Assembly (NCBI GenBank): GCA_036874045.1
Contig: CM072341.1
Span: forward strand, 14,954,501-15,018,500
DNA: 64,000 nt
DNA from: Cymodocea nodosa
Taxonomy: Eukaryota > Streptophyta > Magnoliopsida > Alismatales > Cymodoceaceae
Reading direction: 5' to 3'
This document shows positions 33,473-46,297 of this stretch, piece by piece; within the stretch, counting starts at the first letter, position 1, and every line of letters begins with the position of its first letter. Under the pieces are notes generated by a model. It had not been told where the DNA came from. It made no database searches and was given only the letters and a program-made list of their open reading frames with translations. The position numbers and the translations under genes are program-made.

Positions 33473-34854
33473 ATCTGTTGAAGCAATGTTTAATGTATGT
33501 TTAACCTATATATTGTATGTTTCAATTTATATGATAATATCTTGAACTTATATGTTGTCGAATTAATGTTATGTTGTAATATTCTTTTTTATATGTTGCA
33601 GTTTTTGTACAATCTGATTGAAATAACTAAAACATTTTGTTCATGCATTTTTAAACTTCCCTCCCAACTGTATACATTTTTAAAATCTTTTGGAACATTT
33701 GTAAATGTCGTCACAAATTCTTCCAAATTTATCCCTCCCAATACAACCATACCAACATAACAATAACAAGTTAATAACTAAACACCTAAAATTCTTAGGG
33801 GGAGGGGGGGGTGGGGGTTAGTGCAGGTGAGAAATTACAAGAAATTAGGAGAAAAAGAAAAGTAAGGTAATTTTTTTTTTTTTTCTGGTGTTAGTGGCAT
33901 GTAGGCATTCTTTAAGTTTCCAACTTTTCTCCGAAGGTGAAAAAATTTTTCTCACCTTTGAGGTGAGAAAGCTCTAGAATTATTACACTTGCTCGCTTAT
34001 GTCGTTATTTGTACTCGCCTGCCTGTGCTTTGCTCTGCCCTCTCTCGCTCTTGCTTGCACTTCGACTCCAGTTGGTTCTGGTCCGACTGTCGCCGTTGCC
34101 CTCAGCCGTCCTCACCCTACCCTCTCTCGCTCTTCTCGCCTCATTGTCGGTCACCCTCACCCTCGGCTGCCCTTGCCCTCACCTTCGCTCGCACTCTTGC
34201 CTGTGCATCGGGATTCATTTCTGCTCCCACCTACACATTGGGATTTTCATCGGGATATCCTATATGTTGAATTATGTTAATTTTTTGTCTCATTCCTTGC
34301 ATGTTTTAAGATATCTGCATGAGTTATACTTGATTTTGTTGATATTTCAGTTTTGGGTATTTTTGTTTTTGATTTTTTCTAAAAACTAGAAGTAATTACC
34401 TTTCAAATGAGTATTTACATGCCAACTTTTGAGTTCAATTGATTTAGTTACAGATTTTTAAATACAAGAACTTATGGTAGTTCACAATATAGAGATCTTC
34501 GTGTCTTATATTTGTTGTTTAATTTTAGAGTTTGTATGTTGCTCAGTAATTTATACCATGATTTTTCCTTGGAAATAGACTTCATGATCTTTCAAATGAG
34601 TACTTATAGAGCACATTTGGCATTGTATGAATTTCTATGTGAATTTCCTAAGTTTCTGAACCATAGTTAGTTCTTTTAGAAATTCGGCTTAGTCAAACAT
34701 GCTCATCGTCTCATCAAGTGCAATTGTTATTATTGTTGTGTAAAACTTGTGCTATAACGTCACTCTTACAAGTTTTTGAAATATATATGAGTTGCTAAAC
34801 ATACCTTACATTTGTGTATGTAGTCTTTTGATATTTGTATAAGTATTTTAAGTT
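33473..34854. other. Stretch before Harbinger 3, no gene
   Basis: Contains a G-run (33798-33817), a T-run near 33869, and a CT-rich, GC-richer segment at 33984-34265 with three overlapping plus-strand frames that have no recognisable product. These may be the 5' region of Harbinger 3, by analogy with the CT-rich segment before Harbinger 2. Terminal inverted repeats were not identified. Confidence 0.4.
33798..33817 (+). other. G-quadruplex-capable G-run
   Basis: Twenty bases made of 5, 8 and 5 consecutive G separated by single A and T, enough for four runs of at least three G. Isolated in AT-rich DNA. Length may be affected by assembly error. Confidence 0.6.
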
Positions 34855-34860
34855 AATGGC

Positions 34861-35860
34861 TAGTTCAAAAAGAAGTTATTGTACTTGGAGTGCAAAGGTA
34901 GATGAGTAAATTTTAAACATTTTTGTTGAAGTTGTTAACGAAGGCAACATGAGAACCCATGATGGGAAAATTTGAATGGAAGCATGGAATGAGATAATAG
35001 CCAAATACAATGAACATACAGGAGCAAAAATTACTAAAAAAAATGTGGACAATTGAATGAATACTAGGAATTTGATGTACAAGAATTACTCGAAGATTGA
35101 AAATCAAAGTGGCTGGGGTTGAGATTATGTGAATGGACACATGAACATTGGTAATGAAGTTTGGGAATACTTTATGAAGGTAATATTTACTATAATAAAC
35201 TTTGAAACTTTATTTTACACTACTTTTTAACATTCTTCTCATATTTTTGTGTAGGCACATCTAGAATGCAAAACATGTAGAGGGAAGGCTTGTCTAATTT
35301 ATGACCAACTACAGGTGCTTTTTGGATTAAGTATGACAACTGGAAGCTTTAGTAGACAAGGAATGGAGGATACAAACGCTAATGTAAATCAGTCAATTTT
35401 ACAAGAGGACACGTTACACCAGACATTACAGGATGATCATCCAACATTTACATAAGTTGAACACGAACCTTTTGATTCTAATTTAGGAAGAGGATGTTCT
35501 CCTTCAAGCATTAATACAAGTAGCAAGAGAAGGGCAAAGCAGGCAAGGCCACATGCAGAATCTCAAGAAATAATTGTAAATGCAATTAGAGACATGGTTA
35601 ATGCTTTTAAAATGTTTTGTGAAAAAGAAGACATCAACCAGGATGAAAGGCTTCAAGTTTTACTACGTTTGTGTGATGTGTAGGAAAGAAAGTTGGAATG
35701 GAATAGTAAACAAGCAACATTAGTTGTTCAAGCTTTATTTGATTTATTAGGTTTGAGAAATATGGAAATCTTTCGATCAATGAAGTTATTGCAAAATCAT
35801 AAAATGTGAGATCAGTTTCTTGCACTTCCAATGAATATGCATGTCATGTGGTTGTAGTTT
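34861..35860 (+). pseudogene. Harbinger 3 accessory protein, Myb/SANT-like, decayed
   Basis: First exon near 34861-35179 (read SSKRSYCTWSAKVDE, then WNEIIAKYNEHTGAKI, then VWEYFMK) shows the trihelix/Myb-like fold of this family with Trp spacing; a GT...AG intron ends near 35256. Exon 2 reads ECKTCRGKACLIYDQLQVLF and a charged tail (KRRAKQARPHAE near 35530). Several in-frame stops occur (for example near 34909, 34975, 35055, 35121, 35454 and 35682). The one near 35121 is at the same tryptophan position as in Harbinger 1. Confidence 0.8.
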
Positions 35861-36045
35861 AACTTGTCTACTTGAAGTTATTTGTAGTAGTATGATGAAT
35901 GTTTCTTATGTTGTGACATGCTTAACTTTTGTTATGCAGTGGTATGATGAACTTGTGTTATAATATGTTGAACATTTGTTATCCATGTATTTCAGCTTCA
36001 AAACATCTTATCCATGTATTTTCTTTTCAGGTTAAATAATTAGTA

Positions 36046-37440
36046 TAATGTCTTCATTCAACATAGCATTTGAGCAAGAAGAGGAGGATGCATAAACAAG
36101 ATGACAATTTCTTACTTTTGTTTGGAATAACATTTATGCTATTGCAAGTAATTTTGCAAATACTTCAATTGCAACAGATATAATTTTTAGCAAAGAAGGT
36201 CAAGAATACATTGCTAGGTTGTTAGATCCTTTTTTATCACATCAAGTTTATAATTGTAGGAAAATATATAGGATGAGTCAACATATATTCTTGAAATTTT
36301 GTAATTTATTGAGGATGAAAGGAGTAATAGCAGATGGAAAAAATATAATAGTAGAAGAGAAGCTTGGAATTTTCCTTATTACAGTTAGCCAAAATCAAAG
36401 GTATGGAGTAACACAAGAGTAATTTTCTCATTCTTTATAGATAGTTAATACTTATTTTAATGAAATGGTTAATGCAATATTACATTTGAGTGATACATTA
36501 TTAGTAAAACATTTAGCTGTGACTCTTGCTCGGATTGAAAGTGATGGAAATGTTTTCCCATATTTCAAGGTACATTTATATCATTATCATAGTAGGTATG
36601 TATACGATTTGAGTATTTCATTTGGTCACTTGGGTTTGGGGTTTTAATTTATATAGGATTGTATTGGAGTAATCGCTGGGACACATATCAAGGCAGCTAT
36701 TTATGGATAACAAACTACAAGGTTTAGAAATAGGAAAGGAGAATTATCTCAAAATGTTATGACTACATGTAATTTCAATATGGAAATTACTTATGTTCTT
36801 ATTGGTTGGGAGGGATCTACAGTCGATGCTTATATATTACAAGACGCAATATCTAGACCAAATGGACTACGAGTTCTACCAAGTACTAATAAAAGTTAGT
36901 ATGCATATGAAATTATCATTTCTTACATTTTGGTATATTAATAAACGTTGATATGTAGGTAAATTTTACTTAGTAGATGTTGGTTATTCAAATTGTTCAA
37001 AATTTATTTGTCCATTTCGAGGTATTAGATATCACTTGACAAAGTATGATAGCAATAGAAAACCAATGAATGCTATTGAGAATTTCAATTATAGGCATTC
37101 ACAATTGAGGATAGTGATTGAACGTACATTTGGGGTTATAAAACATAGATTCATAATTTTACGTGGTTGCATGCCATTTTCATATCCAACACAGGTAAAA
37201 ATTGTTATTGTATGTTTCTTACTTTATAATTTCATTCGTCAAGTAGATTCAACCGATTTTCTTGAAGATTTACAAGATGAATTAACATAAGTTGACATTG
37301 CTAATGAGATATTAAGTACAAATAAAGGAGGAGAAGAAATAAGGAATATTATTAGAATGTCTCAAGAAGAAAAGAAAGAAATAGCTGATACAATGTGAGA
37401 AAATATTATGAATGCTATGTGGGAAGGACAAAGAAGTTGA
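36046..37440 (+). pseudogene. Harbinger 3 transposase, decayed
   Basis: HARBI1/DDE_Tnp_4 type, most complete of the three. N-terminal helical domain (read IYRMSQHIFLKFCNLLRMKG), then the nuclease in three exons with introns at about 36570-36657 and 36894-36958. The first catalytic Asp is replaced by Ala (read GVIAGTHIKAAIYG near 36665-36710). The second Asp (LVDVGYSN near 36975) and the Glu (VIERTFGV near 37117) are kept. Stops at about 36095, 36104, 36419, 36441 and 36708 also inactivate it. Its C-terminus (read MNAMWEGQRS, then TGA near 37438) shows what Harbinger 1 has lost. Confidence 0.85.
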
Positions 37441-38402
37441 ATTATTTGAAATTTATTTGTATTTGAACATTGTCGTAACATTTTATTTCATTTGGTATGT
37501 TGTGATATTTAAGATATTTCAATAAAATATATTAAATTTTCAAAAATATTGTGAATTTTTTATAAATTAATTAACACATAGATATTGTTAATAATAATAT
37601 TTACCTTTTATTATTATATTAAAAAATCTATTAAAAAATAAAAAAAATATTTATTTATAATTTATATTACTTTAATTACCTTTACTTTCAGAACATACAC
37701 TGATACCTTCAAATTTTTAAAATTTTTTAATTTTTTTAAAATTTTTTGAATATACACCTTTAAATTTTTTAAATTTCTCAAACTTCCTCAAAATTTCTAT
37801 TTCTCTTATTTTTCAGATTTTACTAAACTTTTTTTTTTCTGTACTTTTCAACGCTAATGACACCTTCTTAAACTTTGATTCCAGACGGGCTCGGCACCCA
37901 GCCAGCTTGCGGGACCCGCCGGTTCGTAACGACGAGCGGTTCTACGGACGCAAAGGTGCATGCGTGCCTGGGCGAGCAAGTCCAGCATGTCCAACTTTCG
38001 TTTTTTTTCTTTTTCAATGAGATGGATTGGATTAGATTAGATTAAAAATACACTACCTTTGGTTCGGCACGTCCACCTTCGCGCCAGGTTCTTTTTAATT
38101 AATTAATTCATTCATTCATTTTTTTTCCAACAGGTTATTAGTATGTTAGAGGGTGATGAAGCGGCATGGAAGCTGGGCTAGATTGCTTCATGTTGATGTT
38201 CTACCTACTGATTTAAATTAATCAGGATAAGGAGTTGACAATTTAGTTTGGCCCACGTGACATCAGCTTCACAGATCGATTCCTTCTCCTTTCTTTCTTT
38301 CTAGACACTATTGATGACGTTAAATTATAACCTAACCAAAAGGAAGCGCCCTCGTCTGCCTCTCAAGAATCCAACCCAATCCGTTCCTTCCTATCCAGAA
38401 TC
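37441..38402. other. 5' flank of CYP704
   Basis: AT-rich to 37830, then a GC-rich islet at 37880-37990, then CT-rich sequence up to the start codon. No clear TATA box; TTAAATTATAACC near 38319 is the best candidate. A G-box lies at 38254. Confidence 0.45.
38254..38259 (+). promoter_or_regulatory. G-box CACGTG upstream of CYP704
   Basis: CCCACGTGAC, 149 bases before the ATG. G-boxes with flanking CC...AC are bound by bHLH and bZIP factors in plants. Functional role here is only inferred from position. Confidence 0.4.
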
Positions 38403-40298
38403 ATGGCGTCCCCTGTCTGTTGTTCTCTGTCCACTCCCACGCTTCTCTCTCTTCTCCTCTCATCTCTGTTCCTGGCTCTATGGTTGCTCCGTTCACTATG
38501 GCCCTTCACCAAGGCAAACGTGCGCTACCCACCGATCGTCGGCACCAGCTTTCACCAACTTTTCCACTGGAGCAGAATCTACGACTACCAAACCGACCTC
38601 TCTAACCGGTACAAGACTTTCAGGATCCTCACTCCGACGTGTAGCAGCTACGTCTATACCACCGACCCGGCCAACGTCGAGCACATCCTCAAGTCCAACT
38701 TCGCCAACTACGGGAAGGTCCATCTCGATTTCCACCTCTTTTCAAAATCGTCGTCCTCGATTCACACAGATTTAGTTTCCTTCAGGGGCCGATCAACTCA
38801 GAGTACCTCGAAACATTGTTGGGAGAAGGGATATTCGCGGTGGACGGCGAGAAGTGGCGCCACCAGAGGAAACTCGCTAGCCACGAGTTCTCCACAAAAG
38901 TACTCAGGGATTTCAGCAGCGTCGTCTTCCGAACCAACGCCACCAAGCTGGCTCGGGTGATTTCCGACCTTGCTGCCACGGGCACAGAATTCGACATCCA
39001 GCGTCTGCTCAGGAAATCCACCCTGGACTGTATAGTGAAAGTCGGGTTTGGGGTGGAGCTCGACGTTTTCCTAGGATCAAGCGAGGAGTTTGCCAGGGCC
39101 TTCGACGAATCCACGGCGTTATCTTTCCTGCGATACATCGACCCTTTCTGGAAGTTGAAGAGGGTCTTGAACATCGGCTCGGAAGCAGCTTTGAGGAGGA
39201 GCGTACAGGTGCTGGATGACTTCGTCTATACGATGATTCGTCGAAAATCAGAGGAAACATCGCCGGTACATACGTGATTTCTTGTCAAGATTCTCGCATC
39301 ATTCTCGTTTTTTGATATGACTGTGCTTTCAATAGTTGTTAATGGTATATAGAACGACAAAGAAGACATTTTGTCGAGGTTTCTGGCGGAGAGGAGGAAT
39401 GACCCGGAGAGGATGACGGACAAGTACCTAAGAGACATCACCCTCAACTTCATGGTGGCGGGGAGGGACTCTACCGCCGGGACTCTGTCGTGGTTCTTCT
39501 ACATGCTGTGTCGGAACCCTTTGGTGCAGGAAAAAGTACACCAAGAAATAAGAGAAGCTGTTGATAATGTCGAGCAGAGCATGCCGATGGACGAGTTCAG
39601 TTCGAAGCTCACCGAATCGGCCCTAGGAGAGATGCACTACCTCCACTCCGCACTGTCGGAGACTCTCAGGCTGTATCCCACCGTCCCACTGGTACATTAA
39701 TTATATCTTTACCTCCTCCCTGTTCTCCATTTTCATTTGTGGGTTGTGATTAAACCTTCGACCATGGATGTGGAATCGATCCGTCAACAAAGGATGCCAA
39801 GTACTGCTTCGGCGACGACACGTTACCGGATGGGCATGCCGTAAGGAAGGGCGATATTGTGGACTACCAGCCATACCCGATGGGTAGGATGGAGCACTTG
39901 TGGGGTTTGGACGCGCACGTGTTCCGGCCGGAGAGATGGCTCGACGAAAGCGGCACGTTCCGGCCGGAGAACCCCTTCAAGTTCACTGCCTTCCAGGTAG
40001 GTGATCAGAATCATTAGATCCTTCGTGAACGTAGGTTGTTCTCTGTCCACCTTTATGGATCATTGGATCTCGATTTTGACATTAACACGCGTAGTTCTTT
40101 TGACGAATTGCGCCGCAGTCTGGTCCGCGGGTATGCCTGGGGAAGGAGTTCGCCTACAGGCAGATGAAGATCTTCGCTGCCACGATGCTCTTCTTCTTTA
40201 GGTTTGAGCTCAATACTAGAGATCAGATGGTTCACCACAGCGTCAGTCTAGCTCTTTCGATTGACGGCGGTCTGCACCTCAAAGCCTTCTGCAGGTAG
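38403..40298 (+). CDS. Cytochrome P450, CYP704 family (five exons, 505 aa)
   Basis: Exons 38403-38717, 38786-39265, 39353-39691, 39793-39996 and 40119-40298; every intron is GT...AG, lies between codons, and is 68-122 bases. CYP704 belongs to the CYP86 clan; studied members hydroxylate long-chain fatty acids, for instance for pollen-wall or cutin-like polymers, at the ER. The product has an N-terminal anchor (about 9-34), FAVDGEKWRHQRKLAS in helix C (exon 2), AGRDST of helix I (301-306), ExxR (E368, R371), FRPERW in exon 4 and the haem loop FQSGPRVCLG with C452, split by intron 4. Length is normal and no damage is seen. ATG 38403 is preferred because it precedes the hydrophobic anchor. Its last exons are duplicated at 10763-11191. 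The 3' end belongs to block B and the rest to block C. Confidence 0.9.
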
Positions 40299-41708
40299 GG
40301 CGGATTGCGGATGCAGCACCGTATGTATTAGTTTGGAAATATATTTGTAATATTTAGGATTGTTGAAGATTTAACTAATAATTCTGAATTTGATATTTTC
40401 TCGAAAGAAGATACTTCATTTTTATCATATCGATGACATAAAAATGTATGCAATATTCAAAATTCTAAAACTTTTATTATATACAAAGAAAAATATAAAA
40501 GAACATTATACAATTCAAATCAAGCACGAAGTCAAATAGCCGAAAGTCTATCTTTAGAATCTACACGGCACAAAATACCAAAAAGTATATGATATTTTAA
40601 ATAATTTAGGTTTGTATAAGATTATTATTTTAAAATTTTTAGATATTTGTATATATTTTATATTCAAGAGCGGTATTATGGTTTTTTATTTTTGACATAT
40701 TCACATTTTTTATATTCTTCGTATATGTTAAAACCATTATTTAAAATAGTTTGCTCTTATCTAGAGTATTATATTTTTTTTTGTTACTTAGATATTTATA
40801 TCTCATTTAAATAAACATGATAATTCAAATATTTGACATTTATATGTATTCTATATGATGTTTTTTAATATTTCGGTATTTATATGTCTTATCTAAATAT
40901 AATATTTTGAATATTTATAATTATTTTTTCCAAATATATGATATTTTGAATATTTATATATTTCATGTTCAAATATGATATCTTGAATATTTAAATATTT
41001 ATATATTTTATATCTAATATATTTACATCCTAAGTGTATTCCTTTTGTATCTTTACTTTCTTAGTAATAAATGGATATTTGAGGATTGTCCCTTCATTAC
41101 AAACATGTTTGACTTTTACCATTTCTTTTATGTATACATATACATAAGAAATAATGCGTACATTTGATTTCAGGGGCATGTGTACTTGAGTGTACATATG
41201 TACCTTTAATTAGCTCTATACATATATGTAGCGATCTCATACACGTGGTTCTCATAAACACATGTAATATAGAATTTCCCCTTTTAATATTGTTAAACTA
41301 ATGCAATTGCTGCACGCTCAATAACAATAACATATAAAAACGAGATGATGTAGTATTTTTTTATATATACAAGTTAAAGTGTCTACAAGTTGTTGGACAT
41401 AAAATATATAAATATCTGAATATTCAAAATATCATAGACAATTTAGATATGAAATATCTAAATATTTAAAATTCTATATATTTGAAAATAAAATATATAA
41501 GTATCTAAATCATTAAAATTTCAAATATGTTTAGATATGAAATCTATAAATATCCAAATACTTTTAAATAGATGTCTAGATTATTCAAAGGTTCACGAAG
41601 AAAGAAAAAGGAAAAAACTAGAAGAAAGAAAGGGAAATAGGCCCATGGGGCCGTCGAAAAAGAAAAGAAAAATACGTCCAATAGGTCATTAAATTGATCC
41701 AACGGTTA
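40299..41708. other. AT-rich intergenic stretch after CYP704 (B' copy)
   Basis: Nearly base-for-base copy of 11192-12603. No gene seen. Confidence 0.5.
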
Positions 41709-42106
41709 AAAAAAAGGAATCAATGAGTCGTCGAAATGGTATACTGGGCTGTTAAAAAGCTCAAATGGACTATCAAAACGAGAAGAAGAGGACATGGCCC
41801 ATTGAGCCACTAAAATGTTCAAAAAATTAAATAATTCAACGGGCCACCAAAATGCAAAAGGGGGAAAAGGAAAATACTCTTTGAAAATGAAGTTAGATAT
41901 GAAGTATAAAAATATCCAAAATATTTTTCTATATATCTAAAACATCAAGTGTTCTCACATGAAAGTTTAAACTATCTAAAATACTTCGATTGATTTAGAT
42001 GCAAGTGTAAACTACCATTTATTATATGCAAACCCTAATGATAAATTTTCAATGTTATCTATTGTTTATGTGGGTTTCTTTCGCACATTAAAAAAGTCAT
42101 TTATTT
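41709..42106. repeat. Dispersed repeat, copy 3 of 3
   Basis: Same as 12604-13003, also related to 1-390. Confidence 0.8.
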
Positions 42107-42284
42107 TTTATTGAGTGTTTATTCTTTTTGAACTTCTCTTAAATCACTTCTGAAAATGGTTTATTAATTACCATGAAGAACCTCATAAATAATTGTCATA
42201 CATAATCAAGATAAAGAATCTAACACAAGAACATTTATGCTTGGATTAAAAAAAACCAATACACCATTTTTGAGTACATAACAA

Positions 42285-43500
42285 GAATTTTAAATTCATG
42301 TAACAAAGCATTGAATGCTTCAAGCTCATGTAGTAGAGTATTAAATGTTCATATGGGAGAGTAAAGAATGGTTATAACTCATGTCATAGAGCATTACATT
42401 CTAAACATTCTTATGGAGGGAGCATACTAGATTTTAAACATGTTTATTAAGAGAGTAGTTTGGATTTTGAACATACTTAAAAAGAGAGCATTATTTAGAA
42501 TAAATTCATTGAGAAAGCATTATGTTGAAAATATGTTCATTAAGGGAGTAGTATATTGGAATATGTTTATTTGGAGAACATTATAATGAAAATATGCTCA
42601 TTGAGGGAATATTATATTGGAAACATGTTTGTTGAGGAAGCATTATATTGAAATGTGCTCATTAAACGAGTATTATATGGGAAAATGTCCATTGAGGGAG
42701 CATTGAGTAATTTTAGATTTTATTTTTTTGGCTCATATAAGGAAGCATTTTGGCATTCTTAAATATTTTTAGTCATGGAGGGGAGTCGTTTATATATTTT
42801 CAGAGCTCACGGAAGAGAGCCTTTTGTGTTTTAAATATATTCATGTAAAAGGGTAGTTTAGTACTTTAGATATATCTTCATATTTTTTTTCATATACCTA
42901 TATATAACATGAGATATTTTATATAGTTTAAGCTCTTAATTAACAATAATTAATATTTTTTAAACATTTGGATATATATGTACTTTTTTATATCCTAGTT
43001 TGTATTTTTAAGTAGTTTAGATTCTTATGTAAGAACAAGGCTATAGTTTTTTCATATATTAGATAATTTAGACTTGTATCTAAGAGTAATTGATATTTTG
43101 TATATTTTAGATAGTTTAAGTTCAAATCTATGAGAAATTGATATTTTTTATATTTTAGATAGTTTAAGGTTATATTTAGAGCCATTGATATTATTTAAGG
43201 CATTTCAATAATTTTTCCATGTGTAGGTGGCATTTTGGTAATTTGAATGTGCATAAAGCCATTTTGGGTAATTTAGACATGTTTAGGGATATTTTGGTAA
43301 TTTAACATATACTTAGGGGTATTTTGATAATTTGAATATACTTAGGGGCATTTTGATAATTTGACCATGCTCAAAGGTATTTTGGTGACAGGCATATATA
43401 ATGATACTTCGATAATTAGACATATATAAGGACATTTCCATAAGTTGACTATGATAAAGGTATTTTGGTAATTTGAGTAATTGGACATGTGCATGTATAT
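42285..43500. repeat. Minisatellite cluster (B' copy)
   Basis: Contains the 30-bp array (42285-42745), the roughly 60-base array (42985-43195) and the 29-30 base array (43225-43500), with unit counts unchanged from block B. Only isolated base changes are seen, for example near 43071, 43207 and 43290. Confidence 0.8.
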
Positions 43501-43509
43501 TTTGATATT

Positions 43510-43510
<1 letters not shown>

Positions 43511-43544
<34 letters not shown>
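43511..43544. repeat. (AT)n microsatellite (B' copy)
   Basis: TA dinucleotide run, a few units longer than 14408-14438. Confidence 0.95.
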
Positions 43545-43548
<4 letters not shown>

Positions 43549-43929
43549 GTCCAAATGTATCTTGTTGTTATTCTCATCCTATTGTATGCATGCATATATT
43601 TTACTATCATGCATTATGCATGGGAAATAATATGTATGCTTCCCAAATGTGCATGTTTTAACTTTAAATGAACATGCGCGTTTAGCAACACATATGACGT
43701 TTGACCTGTCAAATGTATGTGCCAATACTCATTTAATTTGAACGCAATGAGTAATATAAATGCTTTTAACCATCCCTCTGTGTTCTTTTCTTTTTCCTTT
43801 CGTTTCTCCATATGACGGCAAAATAATATATACAGGAGGAACAAGACTCAGGTATGTGCCCAAGGAATAATATGTACTATGATTTACTTTTAATATTTTT
43901 TTTATCTTCATTGATCACGATCCCTATCG

Positions 43930-44370
43930 ACGAAAAAATCAAAATCAAAATCAAAAAAAAAAGAAAAAGAAAAGAAAAAGAAAAAGGAAAAAGAAATAAA
44001 ATAATAAAAAATATATATACATACATAAGTAAAAAGTAATAATAATAAAATATAAATCAAGAAAAAGAAAAAAACAAAACAAAAATGAATGAGTGGAAAA
44101 AAGAAAAGATAAAAAATAAAAAATGAAGAATCCAGAACGGCAGGTGAAAATTGGGCACTTCATCGCTCACGAAGCACACCACACCGTCCACCTCCCCTTG
44201 GATCGTCGTGGCCATCTGCCCACGTCCGCCACCCATCCTCCACGTGCCTCCCACACATCCCTCATCTGTCGCTCACCCGGTCAGCTTGGATAGCCTTTCC
44301 GACGATCCCTCCGCGCCTAACGTGCTCATCGCTCGCATACGATCGTACGATGCTACATGGTGTTAATTAA
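43930..44370. other. A-rich tract then GC-rich islet (B' copy)
   Basis: Counterpart of 14800-15240. The A-rich part has changed length; the GC-rich part is unchanged. No gene recognised. Confidence 0.5.
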
Positions 44371-45218
44371 TAATGTATTTTAAGAGTTTAATGATGACAT
44401 AATTGAAATATTTAAATTATTTTGCATGACTTAGGCAATTGATAGAACGTGCATGATAATTGTGCTAGAAACAGAAAATTTACATAAATTACACCATAGT
44501 ATAAAACCACATTTTAATTGAAACATTATAATTTCATGATGTAGATGCCATCATATCATTGGCTTTATTTTCATTATAACCTTGACCTTAATGCTTTATC
44601 ACAAGGAAAACAATTTTGTGGGCTTCTCATATAAAAGGGGATGAGGGCACAAGCTCCTCCCCCTCTTTTTGGGATTTCTTTTCTCCACTTCGGTCATCAC
44701 TTGCTAGGGCATCAAGGTCTCGAAGGCGTCTCCTCCCCCTTCTCCGATGTGGCCTCTTAGTACGTGGAGGAAGCTCATGGCATGCCTTTCTTTCTTTGCT
44801 TCTTGGTGTCCCATGCGTGGATCGAGCTCACAGGTTCTCTCCTTCAAGCTTTGGTGGCATTGTGCAAGTGTTGCTGCCCTCTCCAATGTGTGCAACTAAG
44901 GATGGGTTTGGTAGAGGAGCTAGAGCACACCTTTACGTTGGAACATGTGTCAAGAGCACACTTTAAACAAATAGTCTAGCTCTTCATCGATGTCAGAAGC
45001 ACTAGAACTACAACGACGACCAACAAAGCATATTTTTAGACGTTGTATTTTCCCAACTCCAACAAGGCATCAACGATTGAAAGTCTAGAATACTCTCGTC
45101 ACCTCCACACCCCTAAACAATGACTCTACAACTTTCACCCTAAACAATGCCTCCGTCGATCTGCAATAGAGTAAGCTCCTCTTTCACCTTCGTTGATCTC
45201 CATCGATCTAGTTTTTTC

Positions 45219-45405
45219 TTTTGTCGATCTGCAACCATTATATATTTGAAGTTTCTTTTGTCGATCTACGACCATCGTATATTTGAAGCTTCTTTTGTCG
45301 ATCTACGACCATCGTATATTTGAAGCTTCTTTTGTCAATTTGCGACCATTGTATATTTTAAAAGCTTCTTTTGTCGATCTGCGACTATCGTATATTTTAG
45401 CTTTC
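45219..45405. repeat. 37-bp tandem repeat, 5 units (B' copy)
   Basis: Same five units as 16093-16280, with a few base differences. Three consecutive units here read TTTGTCGATCTACGACC or close to it, so the B' array is slightly more uniform. Confidence 0.9.
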
Positions 45406-46297
45406 TCCTATTAGGTGGGTTCATGCAGTTTTATCGTTGTTGTTATTTTTTTATTTTTTCCTGCAATTATAGTTCATGATTAGAATCAATTTTAGTGCAT
45501 TGTTTTCATATGTTTTTATATGCATATGTAGGGGTTAGTAGAGGATTTAATCTATAGTTGATTATGTATGATTGCTGTTAATTGCAAATGTAAAGATTCA
45601 TTTACTATCATAAAAGTATCTAAAAATGGTATAGAATCGAATTATGATTTTCAATTTATGAAATTTTCTTGAAAGATCAACCAAATATCTATTAATAGCT
45701 GTTGGTTTTGTTGGATTTCACTTAATATTGAGGGAGTTAGGAAGATTTCAAGTTAGAGGTGTTTTAATGTTTTTATTGGAACAACCATGTTACCACCCTT
45801 TGATATTTGTGCTACCGCTTGTGAATGATTAAGTGATTTACTTAGAAAATATTTTTCCTAGTTAGAGGACTTTCTCCTAATATGATCTGCGACCATCGTA
45901 TATGATTGCTATTAATTTTAGTGATTTATTTTGTCTTCTGTGCAATCTTGAGCTTTTGTTTTTTTAGCTCTTTCTCCTTTGCCTGAGAGGAGAAATATTT
46001 TAGACAATAAGAAGAAGAAATAGTAGTGGTAGTAGTAGTAGAAAAAAAAGTCTATGGACTGGATAATAAATCTATGCAACTTGTAAAATTTTGAGTTATG
46101 TTGTTTCCTTATTTTTATTAAATGAATATGGAAACTATATTTTTATTAATGGGAGTCATATGAATCATGCTTATTTTTATTTGAATGTTTTCAATCACTA
46201 GTTTATTTGAATAGTTTTTAATTGAAATCATTTTGTGTTTGTTTCATGCAATTATATCTAAACTTACACTATCCTATTTTCGCATTTGTTCAGTACA

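Larger units (their letters stand above)
28906..39869. other. Block C: single-copy segment deleted from the left copy
   Basis: 10,964 bases present only between A' and B'. It holds minisatellites, a hAT relic, a CYP76 5' relic, Harbinger 3 and exons 1-3 plus part of exon 4 of CYP704. Because its right edge splits a complete gene, its absence from the left copy is a deletion there, not an insertion here. Confidence 0.85.

Noticed and set aside
33989-34389. Three overlapping plus-strand frames of 93-126 codons
   Set aside because: Low-complexity CT-rich DNA open in all three frames; no consistent codon use or domain.
3438-40298. CYP76 and CYP704 genes as a biosynthetic gene cluster
   Set aside because: Only P450s are present, from families with different typical substrates, and no terpene synthase, transferase or other pathway enzyme is visible; the second CYP76 is explained by the segmental duplication.
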